NCBI RefSeq assembly: GCF_900142395.1
Contig: NZ_FRAS01000004.1
Location: forward strand, 1 to 64,000
DNA length: 64,000 bases
Source of the DNA: Hymenobacter psychrotolerans DSM 18569
GTDB taxonomy: Bacteria; Bacteroidota; Bacteroidia; Cytophagales; Hymenobacteraceae
Reading direction: 5' to 3'
In this document: piece by piece, positions 47,360 to 56,370 of the stretch
How the letters are laid out: every line of letters starts with the position of its first letter
Numbering within the stretch: position 1 is the first letter of the stretch
Program-made: the position numbers and the translations under genes
The notes under the pieces: model-generated
What the model was told of the DNA's origin: nothing
Seen by the model: the letters and a program-made list of their open reading frames with translations, nothing else
The model's database searches: none

Positions 47360-47779
47360 ATGTCATTCCATAAGCAGCCCAAAGACGATACCCAGCACCA
47401 GAATCATCTGGATGGCGCCGTAAAGATTCTCGGCAGTGATTTGCAGGAAGAAGCTACCCGCTCCGGCCTCGATAATCATTTTCAGCGCTGGATCGAAGAC
47501 CTCAAAGACGTCAACAACCCCGAGCTGCACCAGATTGTGGTGGATATGCAGGAGCTGAAAGCGCATTTCAATGGCGGCAGCATCGACAAAGACGTGGTGT
47601 CGCGCCTGCTGCGCCGCCTCGGCGAAAACACCACCAAAGCCGCCATATTCGCCGAAAACCCGAATACCGCTGAACGTGTCCAGAACCTGGGAGAAGCGCT
47701 GAGCGCCGCTGCCAAGCAGATTGCGGGCGGCCAGAATACCCCCGAGCAGGACCTGAAGCAGGATTCGGCCGGCAGCTAG
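47360..47779 (+). CDS. Hypothetical small acidic protein
   Basis: 139 residues from the ATG at 47360. Predominantly helical and charged (DLQEEATRSGLDNHFQRWIE, VVDMQELKAHFNGGSIDKDV, GENTTKAAIFAENPNTAERV). No signal peptide, membrane segment or catalytic motif. Such small proteins of unknown role are common in this phylum. Divergent from the M1 peptidase gene and followed by a strong terminator. Confidence 0.75.
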   Translation: MSFHKQPKDDTQHQNHLDGAVKILGSDLQEEATRSGLDNHFQRWIEDLKDVNNPELHQIVVDMQELKAHFNGGSIDKDVVSRLLRRLGENTTKAAIFAENPNTAERVQNLGEALSAAAKQIAGGQNTPEQDLKQDSAGS

Positions 47780-47796
47780 TTTCCGAACACAGCCAA

Positions 47797-47836
47797 CACA
47801 ACAAAGGCGCCCCCACAAGGAGGCGCCTTTGTTGTG
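47797..47836. terminator. Rho-independent terminator
   Basis: ACAACAAAGGCGCC / GGCGCCTTTGTTGT stem-loop, 18 bp past the small acidic protein gene. Confidence 0.9.
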
Positions 47837-47851
47837 GGCATAGCGTAAAGC

Positions 47852-47885
47852 AAAAGCCGGTTTCCCGCGAGAGAAACCGGCTTTT
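47852..47885. terminator. Terminator at the end of the rplS transcript
   Basis: AAAAGCCGGTTTC / GAAACCGGCTTTT stem-loop located 22 bp beyond the rplS stop on the minus strand. It probably ends the rplS transcript. Confidence 0.88.
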
Positions 47886-47906
47886 GTGTATTGAAAGCGG
47901 CTAAGC

Positions 47907-48284
47907 TTATGCTTCGGTAGCTACAACTACGCGACGCTTCTCCTTGATACGAGCAGCTTTGCCCGACAGGCCACGCAGGTAGAACAGACGAGCACGACGC
48001 ACCTTACCGCGGCGGATTACTTCGATCTTGTCGATGTTAGGCGACAGGAGGGGGAAGATACGCTCGGTGCCAATCTGGTTGGAGATTTTCCGAACCGTGA
48101 AAGTCTCGCCGTTGGAGTTGGAGTTTTTGCGCTGGATAACTACACCCTGGAACTGCTGAACGCGCTCCTTGTTGCCCTCACGAATCTTTACGTGGACGTT
48201 GATGGTGTCGCCGGCAGCAAAGTCGGGGAAGCTGGCGCGGCGCTCCTGGGATTCCTGCTGAATAAAATCGAGTAGTACGCTCAT
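47907..48284 (-). CDS. rplS: 50S ribosomal protein L19
   Basis: 125 residues. [80 protein letters not shown] and [20 protein letters not shown] are the complete L19 signature. It sits at the 30S-50S interface. It is the last gene of the rpsP-rimM-trmD-rplS block but has its own promoter, and about 180 bp with a possible hairpin separates it from trmD. Confidence 0.97.
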   Translation of the reverse strand: MSVLLDFIQQESQERRASFPDFAAGDTINVHVKIREGNKERVQQFQGVVIQRKNSNSNGETFTVRKISNQIGTERIFPLLSPNIDKIEVIRRGKVRRARLFYLRGLSGKAARIKEKRRVVVATEA

Positions 48285-48467
48285 GGCTGAAAAAACTGTG
48301 AAGGACGGCCGCGCCGCCCGAGGGGTTTCGGGTAAAGAGGCGCAAATATAGCCCTCTGTTTTGATGATTACAACTGTGAGAATGTGACGACTGCGGAAAT
48401 ATGAAGAATAGACGCGCCAGTGGCGTTTCGCTTCAACTATTTCTCACAGCATCATGGGCTTCACAGC
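48285..48467. other. trmD-rplS spacer with a possible palindrome
   Basis: No gene. CTGTGAGAA (48374-48382) and TTCTCACAG (48440-48448) can pair, with weaker pairing outside, so a hairpin element similar in size to the other intergenic palindromes is possible. The rplS promoter lies at its rplS-proximal side. Confidence 0.4.
48343..48373 (-). promoter_or_regulatory. rplS promoter (-33 TTG, -7 TATATTTG)
   Basis: On the reverse strand TTG (48371-48373) and TATATTTG (48343-48350) are 20 bp apart, a good fit to the Bacteroidota -33/-7 promoter, about 60 bases upstream of the rplS ATG. Confidence 0.65.
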
Positions 48468-49142
48468 TTAAGAAAGCAAATCCGGGCGGCGCTGAAGGGT
48501 TCTTTCCAGAGCCTGGTCGTGCCGCCAGACGTCAATTTTCGGGGTGTTGCCGGAAAGCAGAATCTCCGGAACCGGCAGCCCCCGCCATTCCGCCGGGCGG
48601 GTATAGACGGGCGGCGCCAGCAGATTGTCCTGAAACGAGTCGCTCAGCGCCGATTCTTCGTTGCCGAGTACACCCGGCAGCAGCCGAACTACGGCATCTA
48701 CGAGTACCGCCGCGCCCATCTCACCCCCACTCAGCACATAGTCGCCGATGCTGATTTCGTGGGTGATGTAGGCTTGCCGGATACGCTCATCCACGCCCTT
48801 GTAGTGCCCGCAGAGCAGCAGCAGGTTGCCCGCCAATGACAGCCGGTTGACGAGCGGCTGCCGCAGCGTTTCGCCGTCGGGCGTCAGGTAGATGATGGCA
48901 TCGTAGCTGCGCTGCGCCAGAAGCTCATCGAAGCAGGCTGCAATGGGCTCCACGCGCAACACCATCCCGGCCCCGCCCCCAAACACATAGTCGTCAATCT
49001 GACCGTGCTTGTTGATGGCGTAGCGGCGCAGATCGTGCAGATGGATTTCGGCCAGTCCTTTGTCCTGCGCGCGTTTCACGATGGAATGCGCGAAGGGGCT
49101 GACCAGCAGATCCGGCTGGCACGTTACAATGTCGATACGCAT
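48468..49142 (-). CDS. trmD: tRNA (guanine37-N1)-methyltransferase
   Basis: 224 residues from the ATG at 49142. [25 protein letters not shown], then the trefoil-knot SPOUT core [40 protein letters not shown] and [20 protein letters not shown] with [20 protein letters not shown]. It methylates G37 of tRNAs to prevent frameshifting, as a homodimer using SAM. The gene begins 25 bp after rimM ends. Confidence 0.97.
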   Translation of the reverse strand: MRIDIVTCQPDLLVSPFAHSIVKRAQDKGLAEIHLHDLRRYAINKHGQIDDYVFGGGAGMVLRVEPIAACFDELLAQRSYDAIIYLTPDGETLRQPLVNRLSLAGNLLLLCGHYKGVDERIRQAYITHEISIGDYVLSGGEMGAAVLVDAVVRLLPGVLGNEESALSDSFQDNLLAPPVYTRPAEWRGLPVPEILLSGNTPKIDVWRHDQALERTLQRRPDLLS

Positions 49143-49167
49143 GGCTGGGCGGCTGGGCGGTGACACG

Positions 49168-49749
49168 CTAGGCTTCGTCGAACTCGTCGGGCTCGTCCCG
49201 CTCCCGCGAAGGAGGCGTCAGGTACACATCCAGCAAGCCTTCCGGCAGATTGACGTGCAGCGTGCGCGTGGCCTGGTCGGCGTGCGACACCAGCTCATCC
49301 ACCACCGGAATCAGCACTTCCTGACCCTGGTAGCGCATAGCCAGCACGTCCTGCTGCGGCAGCTCGTAGAACGATTCCACCGTGCCCAACTCGCCTAACT
49401 GCTGATCCACTACGGCGTAGCCAATCACGTCGTGGAAGTAGAACTGGTCTTCTTCCAGGGCGGGCAGGTCCTGCAGGGCGCGGTAGAGCTTGGCGTTGCG
49501 CAGCGGCTCGGCTTCTTCTATCCGGTCGATGCCTTTGAGCTTGAGCAGCGCCCGCTCGTTGGACTGCGGCTGCAGCTTCTCAATGTCGTAGGCAACCAGC
49601 TTGCCGGGCGCGGCGGGCATTTCCAGCCACACCGACTTCACCTTGCGGTAGGAGTCGGGGTTATCGACATCCAAGAAGGCTACCACAAACCCTTTCAGGC
49701 CGTGTGGCTTCCCGATGGAGCCCAGCAGGTAGCAGTCGTCTACAGTCAT
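49168..49749 (-). CDS. rimM: Ribosome maturation factor RimM
   Basis: 193 residues. The N-terminal barrel ([20 protein letters not shown]) and PRC-like C-terminal barrel ([53 protein letters not shown]) match RimM, which helps assemble the 30S head near S19. The acidic C-terminal tail ([12 protein letters not shown]) is longer than usual. Part of rpsP-rimM-trmD; a palindromic repeat sits between it and rpsP. Confidence 0.95.
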   Translation of the reverse strand: MTVDDCYLLGSIGKPHGLKGFVVAFLDVDNPDSYRKVKSVWLEMPAAPGKLVAYDIEKLQPQSNERALLKLKGIDRIEEAEPLRNAKLYRALQDLPALEEDQFYFHDVIGYAVVDQQLGELGTVESFYELPQQDVLAMRYQGQEVLIPVVDELVSHADQATRTLHVNLPEGLLDVYLTPPSRERDEPDEFDEA

Positions 49750-49768
49750 AGAGAAGTTGTGGGAAAGG

Positions 49769-49860
49769 GGAGTAAGGAATTAGGTGACTGAGGAAGCAGA
49801 ATCCGGAAGCAGAGGCTGCCAGACCTAACATCACTCAATCACCTAATTTCTTTACTCACC
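49769..49860. repeat. Palindrome (family B-like) inside the rpsP-rimM spacer
   Basis: Arms near 49770-49787 (GAGTAAGGAATTAGGTGA) and 49839-49857 (TCACCTAATTTCTTTACTC) pair with one or two mismatches. It fills nearly the whole spacer of a normally compact operon. Confidence 0.75.
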
Positions 49861-49876
49861 AGGCAGACACCGAAAA

Positions 49877-50419
49877 TTAAGCGCCGGCTTCTTCCGTCGT
49901 TTCAGCCGTAGCTTCTGCGTCGGTCGTTTCGCCTTCGGCAGCAGGAGCTTCCGTCGGAGCGGGCGTGTTTTTCTTGCGGATAGCCTCAGCGCGAGCCTCT
50001 TTTACTTTCGACTCAGCGGCCAGGGCAGCCTTGCGGGCTTCGTCTTTGGCAGTACCGATGTTGGTACGCTTGCCTTCGATTTTGGCGTCTTTCTGCTCTT
50101 TCCAGGAAGTGAACCGCTCATCGGCAGTTTCCTGCGAAATAGCGCCTTTGATAACACCCAGCTGCAGGTGCTTGCGGTACAGCACACCACGGTAAGAGAG
50201 CATAGCACGTACCGTGTCGGTCGGCTGAGCACCTTTCATGATCCAGTCGAATGCCTTCTCGCCATCAAAGTTGATGGAAGCGGGGTTCGTGTTCGGATCG
50301 TAGGTGCCGATTTTCTCGATAAAGCGGCCATCACGCGGAGCGCGCGAATCGGCAACAACGATGTCGAACTGAGCGGCCTTTTTGCGGCCGCGACGGGCGA
50401 GGCGGATTTTAACTGCCAT
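49877..50419 (-). CDS. rpsP: 30S ribosomal protein S16
   Basis: 180 residues; the S16 core is at 1-90 ([80 protein letters not shown]). A long Lys/Ala/Glu-rich C-terminal extension follows (last ~50 residues almost only Ala, Glu, Thr, Pro), as is common for S16 in Bacteroidota. It is the first gene of the block, with a TACCTTTG promoter box at 50472. Confidence 0.97.
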   Translation of the reverse strand: MAVKIRLARRGRKKAAQFDIVVADSRAPRDGRFIEKIGTYDPNTNPASINFDGEKAFDWIMKGAQPTDTVRAMLSYRGVLYRKHLQLGVIKGAISQETADERFTSWKEQKDAKIEGKRTNIGTAKDEARKAALAAESKVKEARAEAIRKKNTPAPTEAPAAEGETTDAEATAETTEEAGA

Positions 50420-50471
50420 AAACCGGTTTGGTTAAGCGACGCAACTCGTGCGTCTGGTTGAAAGTGAGGCG

Positions 50472-50479
50472 CAAAGGTA
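50472..50479 (-). promoter_or_regulatory. TACCTTTG -7 box of rpsP
   Basis: An exact TAnnTTTG match on the reverse strand, 52 bases upstream of the ATG. Confidence 0.55.
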
Positions 50480-50554
50480 CGCAGAGAATCCGCCGATTGA
50501 AAGCATCCGGCACATTCAATGTGCCAGCGGTATCTGCTGCCCGCCGCGTATTCA

Positions 50555-50592
50555 CAAAAAAGGCTGCCCCAGTGAAGGAGGCAGCCTTTTTA
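50555..50592. terminator. Terminator after the desaturase gene
   Basis: AAAAAAGGCTGCC / GGCAGCCTTTTT stem-loop downstream of the desaturase stop (minus strand). Confidence 0.85.
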
Positions 50593-50620
50593 TAATGGAA
50601 GGGCCGGCTGACAGTGCTGT

Positions 50621-51379
50621 TTAAGCCGCCGCCTGCAGCTTGGGCGTGGTAAGCTTGCGCTTGATTTTGATGATACGGGCCTTATCCAGCGTCCAGATAG
50701 CCACGTAAGTCGGGTCGAATTCCCACCACTTTACGCCGAAGTTGACGCGCATAGGCAGCTTGTGGTGGTTGTTCTGGAACAGCTCGCCGAACGCCAGGAA
50801 ATCCAGGGCCAGCGTGTTCTTGCTGTGGTCGTGGTTGTCGAAGTTCTGGTAGCCGTATTTGTGGCCGCCCCAGTTCACGATGGCGCCGTGAATCGGGCCC
50901 ATCAGGAAGTGAATCGGGAGCAGCAGGTACTGCCACCACGCCGTAGCGAAATTGATGTAGAACAGCACGTAGGCCGTGCCCCAGCCCAGACGCGAAAACC
51001 ACTTGTCGCCGATGTTCTCAATCAGGCTCCATTCCGGATAGTCGCCCTCGAACCGCTCCGCTGCCGCGTAGTTGCGGTTCAGCACATCGTTATAGATGTT
51101 CTTCGTCTTCCACATCATCGAGAAGGCGTTCGAGGAGTAGAGTGGCGAGTGGGGGTCCATCTCCGTGTCGGAGTAGGCGTGGTGCATGCGGTGCAGCAGC
51201 GCATACGCCCGCGGCGACAGGAACGACGAGCCCTGGCAGATGTAGGTGAACAGGAAGAAGAACCGTTCCCAGAACTTGTTCATGGTGAACATCTTGTGCG
51301 CGGCGTACCGGTGCAGATAGAAGGTCTGCGTAAACAGCGACAAGTAGTAGTGGGCAACAAAGAAAACGAGAATCGCCAT
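50621..51379 (-). CDS. Fatty acid (acyl-CoA) desaturase
   Basis: 252 residues. The three His clusters of membrane desaturases are visible: HRYAAH (HX4H), HRMHH (HX2HH) and QNNHHKLP (HXXHH-like). Hydrophobic segments surround them (MAILVFFVAHYYLSLFTQTF; WWQYLLLPIHFLMGPIHGAI). The di-iron enzyme inserts a double bond into fatty acyl chains at the inner membrane, adjusting fluidity. Length and motifs fit the acyl-CoA desaturase/DesA family of this phylum. Confidence 0.92.
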   Translation of the reverse strand: MAILVFFVAHYYLSLFTQTFYLHRYAAHKMFTMNKFWERFFFLFTYICQGSSFLSPRAYALLHRMHHAYSDTEMDPHSPLYSSNAFSMMWKTKNIYNDVLNRNYAAAERFEGDYPEWSLIENIGDKWFSRLGWGTAYVLFYINFATAWWQYLLLPIHFLMGPIHGAIVNWGGHKYGYQNFDNHDHSKNTLALDFLAFGELFQNNHHKLPMRVNFGVKWWEFDPTYVAIWTLDKARIIKIKRKLTTPKLQAAA

Positions 51380-51470
51380 GGGCAGAAAAGGTTAAAGGCA
51401 GCGTCGGGAACGGCTGGGGTTCTAAGGCGCCAAAGCCCGAAAGCCGGGGTTTAGTTCAGAAGCCGTTTTA

Positions 51471-51502
51471 CAAAACTACTGCCATGCCTGCCGGGAGTGC
51501 AA
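51471..51502 (-). promoter_or_regulatory. Desaturase promoter (-33 TTG, -7 TAGTTTTG)
   Basis: On the reverse strand TTG (51500-51502) and TAGTTTTG (51471-51478) are 21 bp apart, about 90 bases before the ATG at 51379. A good match to the phylum's promoter. Confidence 0.65.
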
Positions 51503-51573
51503 TTTGCCTCTGCAAAAGGCCAAAATATTATTCAGGCCACCTGAGCATGGCCGAAACCAACCGGCGGCTTTCC

Positions 51574-52281
51574 TTAGTAGTACGCCTGCGAAGGTTCCCA
51601 GTGCGGCATTTCGGGCAAAGGAGCCACAAACACCATATCCTCTTTTGTGACTGGGTGTTGCAGCTGCAGACGGCGGGCGTGCAGCGCAATGCTGACGTCG
51701 GGCAGGGGAGAGAGGAAGCCGTATTTCACGTCGCCGACGATGGGCGTGCCCAGCCCGGTGCTCAGCTGTACCCGGATCTGGTGCGGCCGGCCCGTAATGG
51801 GGTTTACCTGCAGCAGCCAGCGGTTACCGGCCTGGCCCAGCACCTCATAGTCCAATTCCGATTTCAGGCCCTGGCCGTGGCGCTCGGGGTAGGCTTTGGT
51901 GGTATTGCGGATCGGGTCCTTCACGAGCCAGTGGGTCAGGTGGCCGCTGGTGGGCTCGGGGCATTTGCCGGTCAGGGCCCAGTAAGTTTTATGGATTTTG
52001 TTGTCGCGGAACATCTCATTCAGCCGGCTCAGCGCTTTGCTGGTTTTGGCCAGAATCACGATGCCGCTAACGGGCCGGTCGATGCGGTGGGCGACGCCCA
52101 CAAAGGCGGCACCGGGCTTCTTGTACTTAAAGCGCAAATACTCCTCGGCCTTGGCCGAAAGAGGCTCGTCGCCGGTAGCATCGCCCTGCACGAGCAGGCC
52201 GGCGGGCTTGTTGATGACGAGCAGATGGTTGTCTTCGAACAGAATTTCCTTCCGTTCCGACCACAGATTCGGACGATTCAC
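51574..52281 (-). CDS. RluA-family pseudouridine synthase
   Basis: 235 residues from a GTG start at 52281. LLVINKPAGLLVQGDAT, the catalytic Asp in VGVAHRIDRPVSGIVILAKT (HRxDR), HKTYWALTGK and INPITGRPHQIRVQLS (RQHQIR-like) define the RluA family. No S4 domain is present. Members isomerise uridines in rRNA or tRNA; the exact site cannot be assigned. The upstream gap is a palindromic repeat. Confidence 0.92.
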   Translation of the reverse strand: MNRPNLWSERKEILFEDNHLLVINKPAGLLVQGDATGDEPLSAKAEEYLRFKYKKPGAAFVGVAHRIDRPVSGIVILAKTSKALSRLNEMFRDNKIHKTYWALTGKCPEPTSGHLTHWLVKDPIRNTTKAYPERHGQGLKSELDYEVLGQAGNRWLLQVNPITGRPHQIRVQLSTGLGTPIVGDVKYGFLSPLPDVSIALHARRLQLQHPVTKEDMVFVAPLPEMPHWEPSQAYY

Positions 52282-52288
52282 TTTTGAG

Positions 52289-52411
52289 GAATTAATAATT
52301 ACTACCTAAGAAGTAAGAATTGGCCAAAAATGCCTCCTGGTGCGCTGAAACGCAGCCGGGGCACGGATGAGCAGCCTTACTTTTTACGTAGTAATTACTC
52401 AGTATTAATTG
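52289..52411. repeat. AT-rich imperfect palindrome
   Basis: AATTAATAATTACTACC near 52290 pairs with GTAGTAATTACTCAGTATTAATT near 52388-52410, and AGTAAGAA with CTTACTTTT. It spans nearly the entire gap between the pseudouridine synthase gene and panB, and its AT content contrasts with the flanking genes. Confidence 0.65.
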
Positions 52412-52414
52412 AAA

Positions 52415-53230
52415 TCAGTATGCTTCTTCCTTGCTGGGGAAGTCGCGGTTTTTTACGTCCTGCGTGTAGCGCTGCACGGCGTCGCTCATCAGGTCGCCGA
52501 GCTCGGCGTAGCGGCGCAGGAAACGGGGCTTAAATTCTTTGGTGATGCCGAGCATGTCGTGCACAACCAGCACTTGCCCATCAACGTCCGGCCCGGCCCC
52601 GATGCCGATAACGGGAATCGTGAGCTTCTCGGCTACCTGTTTGGCCAGTGTCGACGGAATTTTTTCCAGTACTACCGCAAAGCAGCCCAGCTCCTGAAGC
52701 AGCAAGGCATCCTCGATGAGCTTCTGCGCTTCGGCTTCTTCTTTGGCCCGCACGGTGTAGGTGCCAAACTTGTAGATGCTCTGAGGCGTGAGGCCGAGGT
52801 GGCCCATTACGGGGATGCCCGCCGTGAGAATACGCGTAATAGACTCGCGGATTTCGGCGCCGCCCTCCAGCTTAATGGCGTGCCCGCCGGCCTCTTTCAT
52901 GATGCGGATGGCCGAGCGCAGCGCCTCCGAGGAATTGCCCTGATACGAGCCAAACGGCATGTCTACCACCACCAACGCGCGCTTCACTCCGCGTACCACA
53001 CTGGCAGCATGGTAGATCATCTGGTCGAGGGTGATGGGCAGCGTGGTTTCGTGGCCGGCCATAACGTTGGAGGCCGAGTCGCCGACGAGCAGCACGTCAA
53101 CGCCCGCGCTATCCAGAATGGTGGCCATCGAAAAATCGTAGGCCGTGAGCATGGATATTCTTTCGCCGCGCTGCTTCATAGCCAGCAGTTGGTGCGTGGT
53201 TACGAGCTTGACTTCCTTGTGCTGGGACAT
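52415..53230 (-). CDS. panB: 3-Methyl-2-oxobutanoate hydroxymethyltransferase
   Basis: 271 residues from the ATG at 53230. Magnesium and substrate residues are in [70 protein letters not shown] and [20 protein letters not shown]. It adds a hydroxymethyl group from methylene-THF to alpha-ketoisovalerate, the first committed step of pantothenate (coenzyme A) synthesis. Full length. Confidence 0.96.
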   Translation of the reverse strand: MSQHKEVKLVTTHQLLAMKQRGERISMLTAYDFSMATILDSAGVDVLLVGDSASNVMAGHETTLPITLDQMIYHAASVVRGVKRALVVVDMPFGSYQGNSSEALRSAIRIMKEAGGHAIKLEGGAEIRESITRILTAGIPVMGHLGLTPQSIYKFGTYTVRAKEEAEAQKLIEDALLLQELGCFAVVLEKIPSTLAKQVAEKLTIPVIGIGAGPDVDGQVLVVHDMLGITKEFKPRFLRRYAELGDLMSDAVQRYTQDVKNRDFPSKEEAY

Positions 53231-53384
53231 GAGTAGGGGCTGAGGAGATGAATGGGATGTTGCGCCGAAATAGCAGCCGAGGCAGGCACAACCAGAAGCC
53301 AAAGCTGCAGATTTTTCAGAAAAAAGCCGGTGCAGGCCTATCAGAAGCTCGTCGGTGCAGCCGGCCTAGCAGGCCGGGGCAGGC

Positions 53385-56264
53385 TTAGCGGTTGAGGAAG
53401 GTACGGTTGCGGTTCAGCTTCAGATCCTGCAGCAACGACGATTTGGCGGCAATAGTAATGAAGTAGCCCTGGCCGTAGCCGCGGAACGGCCGCCAGTTGC
53501 CCGTAATCTGCCAGCAGTGCAGGTCGCGGTAAATATCAAGCGAGGTGAAGGCCGGAGTTTTGTTGATGAAGTCGTAGTTGGTGGTGTAGCCGACGCGCAG
53601 GTTGTTGGTGAGTTTTACGGAGCCGCCCAGGTTGAGCGAAGCCGACGTGAAGGCGCGGGGCCGCGTGTACCGAATAGTGGTAGGCCGCACGCCGGGGTCG
53701 GCGTAGAGCATGGAGAAGCCCGTGGTCATTTCCCAGGGTATTTCGAAATCCACGTAGTCTTCGTAGGGGTTGATGGGGGCCGGGTTGCCGAGCGCCGGGT
53801 CGTTGAGGGGCGCTACGGCGCGGGGTATGTTCGACTTCTTGTTGGGCTTGGCCGCCGGATTGAACTGGTAGTTCATCTGCAACGAGGCCCTTTCCAGGCG
53901 AGCCAGCCGCCATTTGTCCTGCTCAAACAGGTATTTATCGGTAGTAACCCCAGAAGTGTCGCGCTGATAGAAGTCGAACAACGCACTCATCGTAATACTC
54001 AGCTTCTTGGCAACCTGGGTCCGGAAAGAGGCCGAAAGAGGAGTCAGAGGCTGAAACGTAGCCAGGAAATTGTAGCCGATACCAAAGTCCAGCCCCTCGA
54101 TGAGGCTGACCTTGTTGAACGGAGTAGTGCCGGTGGTATCGTTGCTGTTGCGCACCTTCATTTCCAGGGCGTTCTGCAGCGTGAAGCTGATCTGGCTCTG
54201 GGCCTGGCCGTTGGGGGCGCCGTACAGGAAGCCTTCGTAGCGGGAGAACGTGCGCTGGTCAATTACGCGGCCAGCGGCGTCGCGGGTATAGCCCAGCGGC
54301 AGGCCGATATCCGTCTGGCGCTGGAAGTAGTTGGAGTTAGCCGAAGGCGCGAACTGGTAGCTGACATTGGGCGTGATTTTGTGGCGCAGCGCCTGAATCT
54401 TGCGCGTGCCTTTGCGCACCACGGTGCCGTAAATGTTGGTGCCCAGGTTCAGGCCGCCGGAGTAGCGGTAGAGCCGGTTGAAGCCAGCTATGGTGTCGAT
54501 GCGAATAGCCTGCGCCTCGGTATTGTAGTTGTAGTTGAGCTGCTTGAAATACCACAGCTCGTTATAGCTGATGGAAGGCGTCAGGTTCAGGTGCTTGAGG
54601 AAGTTGATGCTGCCCAGCTGAATCTGGAACTGATGCTGTATACCGGTTTGCGAGTTGCGCAGCAGCTTGGAAATATTGTCCAGCTTAATCGGGATGATGT
54701 TGCTGGTAGAAGAACCGCCCAGCAGCGGAAAGCCGGAAAGCTGGCGCGGCGCCTGCGTGTTCGTGATGGTGTTCTGGCCCGTAAGCTGGTAGGAGAAGGA
54801 AAGCTGCTCGTAGTAGCGGCCGCGGGGCGTGATGCCCAGCCACTGATACGGATACTGCCGCGCAACCTGCACGCTCACATCGGGCAGAATAAAGCTCATG
54901 GTGCCGGTCCCTGTATTCTGGGACTGACTCAGATTGAGAGAGTAGTTGATGGGCGCATTGCGCAGCTGTTTGCTGTAGCTGATGCTGCTGGAAAAGGCCG
55001 GCGTGAGGTAGCGCCGCACATCGTAGGAGTTCTGCTGGTTGTATTCCGCGCTGCCGGCACTCACGCTGGCCGAGAAGCGGCCCCCGCCGGGCCGGGGCGT
55101 CGGGGTATGGTTCCAGCGCAGCCACATCGTTTGGGGCTTACGGTTCGGAGGCAGCAGGATGCCGGATGCAGTGGTGCCATCGGTTTCACGGCGGGTTGCC
55201 GGCCTCGACGAAAACTCGTAGCTGAGCAGACCCGAGTAGCGGTAGCGCTTGAGGTATTGCATCTCGCCCAGCGCGCGCCAACCGCCAAATTGCTGCTCAC
55301 TACCCGAGTAGATGTCGCCCGTTACGCGCACCCCGATGTTGTCGTTGACGGCCCAGTAGTAGCCGCCGTTGCGCAGGAAAAAGCCGCGGTCCGTCGATTG
55401 GCCAAACGTAGGAATAATCAGGCCCGACGCGCGGCTTTTGCTGGGTGAGGGGAAATAGCCGAACAGAAAGCCCAGCGGTGTGGGAATGTCGCCGATGACG
55501 AGGTTGAACGGACCGGTTATCACTTTCTGGCCCGGAATCACCTTCATCTTGCTGGCATTGATGAAGAAGTGCGGATGCTCCAGATTACAGGTTGTGTAGC
55601 GTCCGTTGCGCCCGAATATTTCGTTGAGCTGGTTTTTCTTGATGACTTCGGCATGCAGGTAGCCTTCGCCCTGCTGCGTCACGGCATCAGCAATCTTGCC
55701 CTTCTTGCTCTTGAAGTTGTAGTTGATGCGGCCCGCCTGGTACGTTTCGGCGCCGTTCTTGAACACGGGCCGGCCCTTGGTTTTGCCCGTGGAGTCCTGC
55801 GTGCCTTCGGCCGTGAGCAGGTTGTTGCTGTAGTCTACCGTAATCAGGTTGGCCTTCAGGTTCATCTCACCGTAGTCCACGGTGGCGGCATCATACAGAA
55901 TGGCCTTCTTGTCGCCTACCACAAACCGGATGGAGTCTTTGGCAGCGTACTTAACGGTGGTTTCCACGCTGCCTTTGCGGCCGCCCGCGGCTACGTTCAG
56001 CGAGTCAGGGCTGCTGCCCGGCGCCCGGCGCACGAGGCCGCTGGTATCGGCGGGAGTGCCGGAGCGGGGGCGTTGCAGCCCCGAGCGGGCCGTGTCGGCG
56101 CGCAGAATCTGGGCCGGCCGGCGCACGTCGGCGGGCACGGACGTGGCGGGCCGCCGGGTGGGCGTAGGCACCTGCCCATAAGCCGGAGCCATCAGCAGCC
56201 ACAGCGCAGCCAGCACGCCAAGTGCGCGCCACCGAAGCGCCAAGCTAAACTGTGGCCAGAACAT
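53385..56264 (-). CDS. lptD: LPS-assembly outer-membrane protein LptD
   Basis: 959 residues from the ATG at 56264. A signal-peptide-like start (ALGVLAALWLLMAPAYGQ) and a Pro/Arg/Ser-rich linker (to about residue 85) precede an OstA-like beta-jellyroll (DYGEMNLKANLITVDYSNNL, GETYQAGRINYNFKSKKGKI). A large LptD barrel follows (LGFLFGYFPSPSKSRASGLI, IPTFGQSTDRGFFLRNGGYY, WAVNDNIGVRVTGDIYSG and many amphipathic strands). LptD inserts LPS into the outer leaflet. The divergent amidase-mlaD genes complete an envelope-biogenesis block. Confidence 0.9.
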   Translation of the reverse strand: MFWPQFSLALRWRALGVLAALWLLMAPAYGQVPTPTRRPATSVPADVRRPAQILRADTARSGLQRPRSGTPADTSGLVRRAPGSSPDSLNVAAGGRKGSVETTVKYAAKDSIRFVVGDKKAILYDAATVDYGEMNLKANLITVDYSNNLLTAEGTQDSTGKTKGRPVFKNGAETYQAGRINYNFKSKKGKIADAVTQQGEGYLHAEVIKKNQLNEIFGRNGRYTTCNLEHPHFFINASKMKVIPGQKVITGPFNLVIGDIPTPLGFLFGYFPSPSKSRASGLIIPTFGQSTDRGFFLRNGGYYWAVNDNIGVRVTGDIYSGSEQQFGGWRALGEMQYLKRYRYSGLLSYEFSSRPATRRETDGTTASGILLPPNRKPQTMWLRWNHTPTPRPGGGRFSASVSAGSAEYNQQNSYDVRRYLTPAFSSSISYSKQLRNAPINYSLNLSQSQNTGTGTMSFILPDVSVQVARQYPYQWLGITPRGRYYEQLSFSYQLTGQNTITNTQAPRQLSGFPLLGGSSTSNIIPIKLDNISKLLRNSQTGIQHQFQIQLGSINFLKHLNLTPSISYNELWYFKQLNYNYNTEAQAIRIDTIAGFNRLYRYSGGLNLGTNIYGTVVRKGTRKIQALRHKITPNVSYQFAPSANSNYFQRQTDIGLPLGYTRDAAGRVIDQRTFSRYEGFLYGAPNGQAQSQISFTLQNALEMKVRNSNDTTGTTPFNKVSLIEGLDFGIGYNFLATFQPLTPLSASFRTQVAKKLSITMSALFDFYQRDTSGVTTDKYLFEQDKWRLARLERASLQMNYQFNPAAKPNKKSNIPRAVAPLNDPALGNPAPINPYEDYVDFEIPWEMTTGFSMLYADPGVRPTTIRYTRPRAFTSASLNLGGSVKLTNNLRVGYTTNYDFINKTPAFTSLDIYRDLHCWQITGNWRPFRGYGQGYFITIAAKSSLLQDLKLNRNRTFLNR

Positions 56265-56332
56265 AATCGTATAGTCGGACAAAGGCTCGGGTGCGGCCAC
56301 GTAGTTTTATTCGTTTATTTTGTGGCGGTTTG

Positions 56333-56340
56333 CAAAGGTA
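56333..56340 (-). promoter_or_regulatory. TACCTTTG -7 box of lptD
   Basis: An exact TAnnTTTG match on the reverse strand, 68 bases upstream of the lptD ATG. It lies inside the amidase reading frame if that gene used the TTG at 56320, which supports the GTG at 56371. Confidence 0.5.
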
Positions 56341-56370
56341 GCGGGTCGCTGCTCATCACTAACGAAGTCT

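Noticed and set aside
52415-53384. Riboswitch upstream of panB, or before folE/queD
   Set aside because: No recognisable TPP, preQ1 or THF element is visible; the short upstream regions hold repeats or promoters only.
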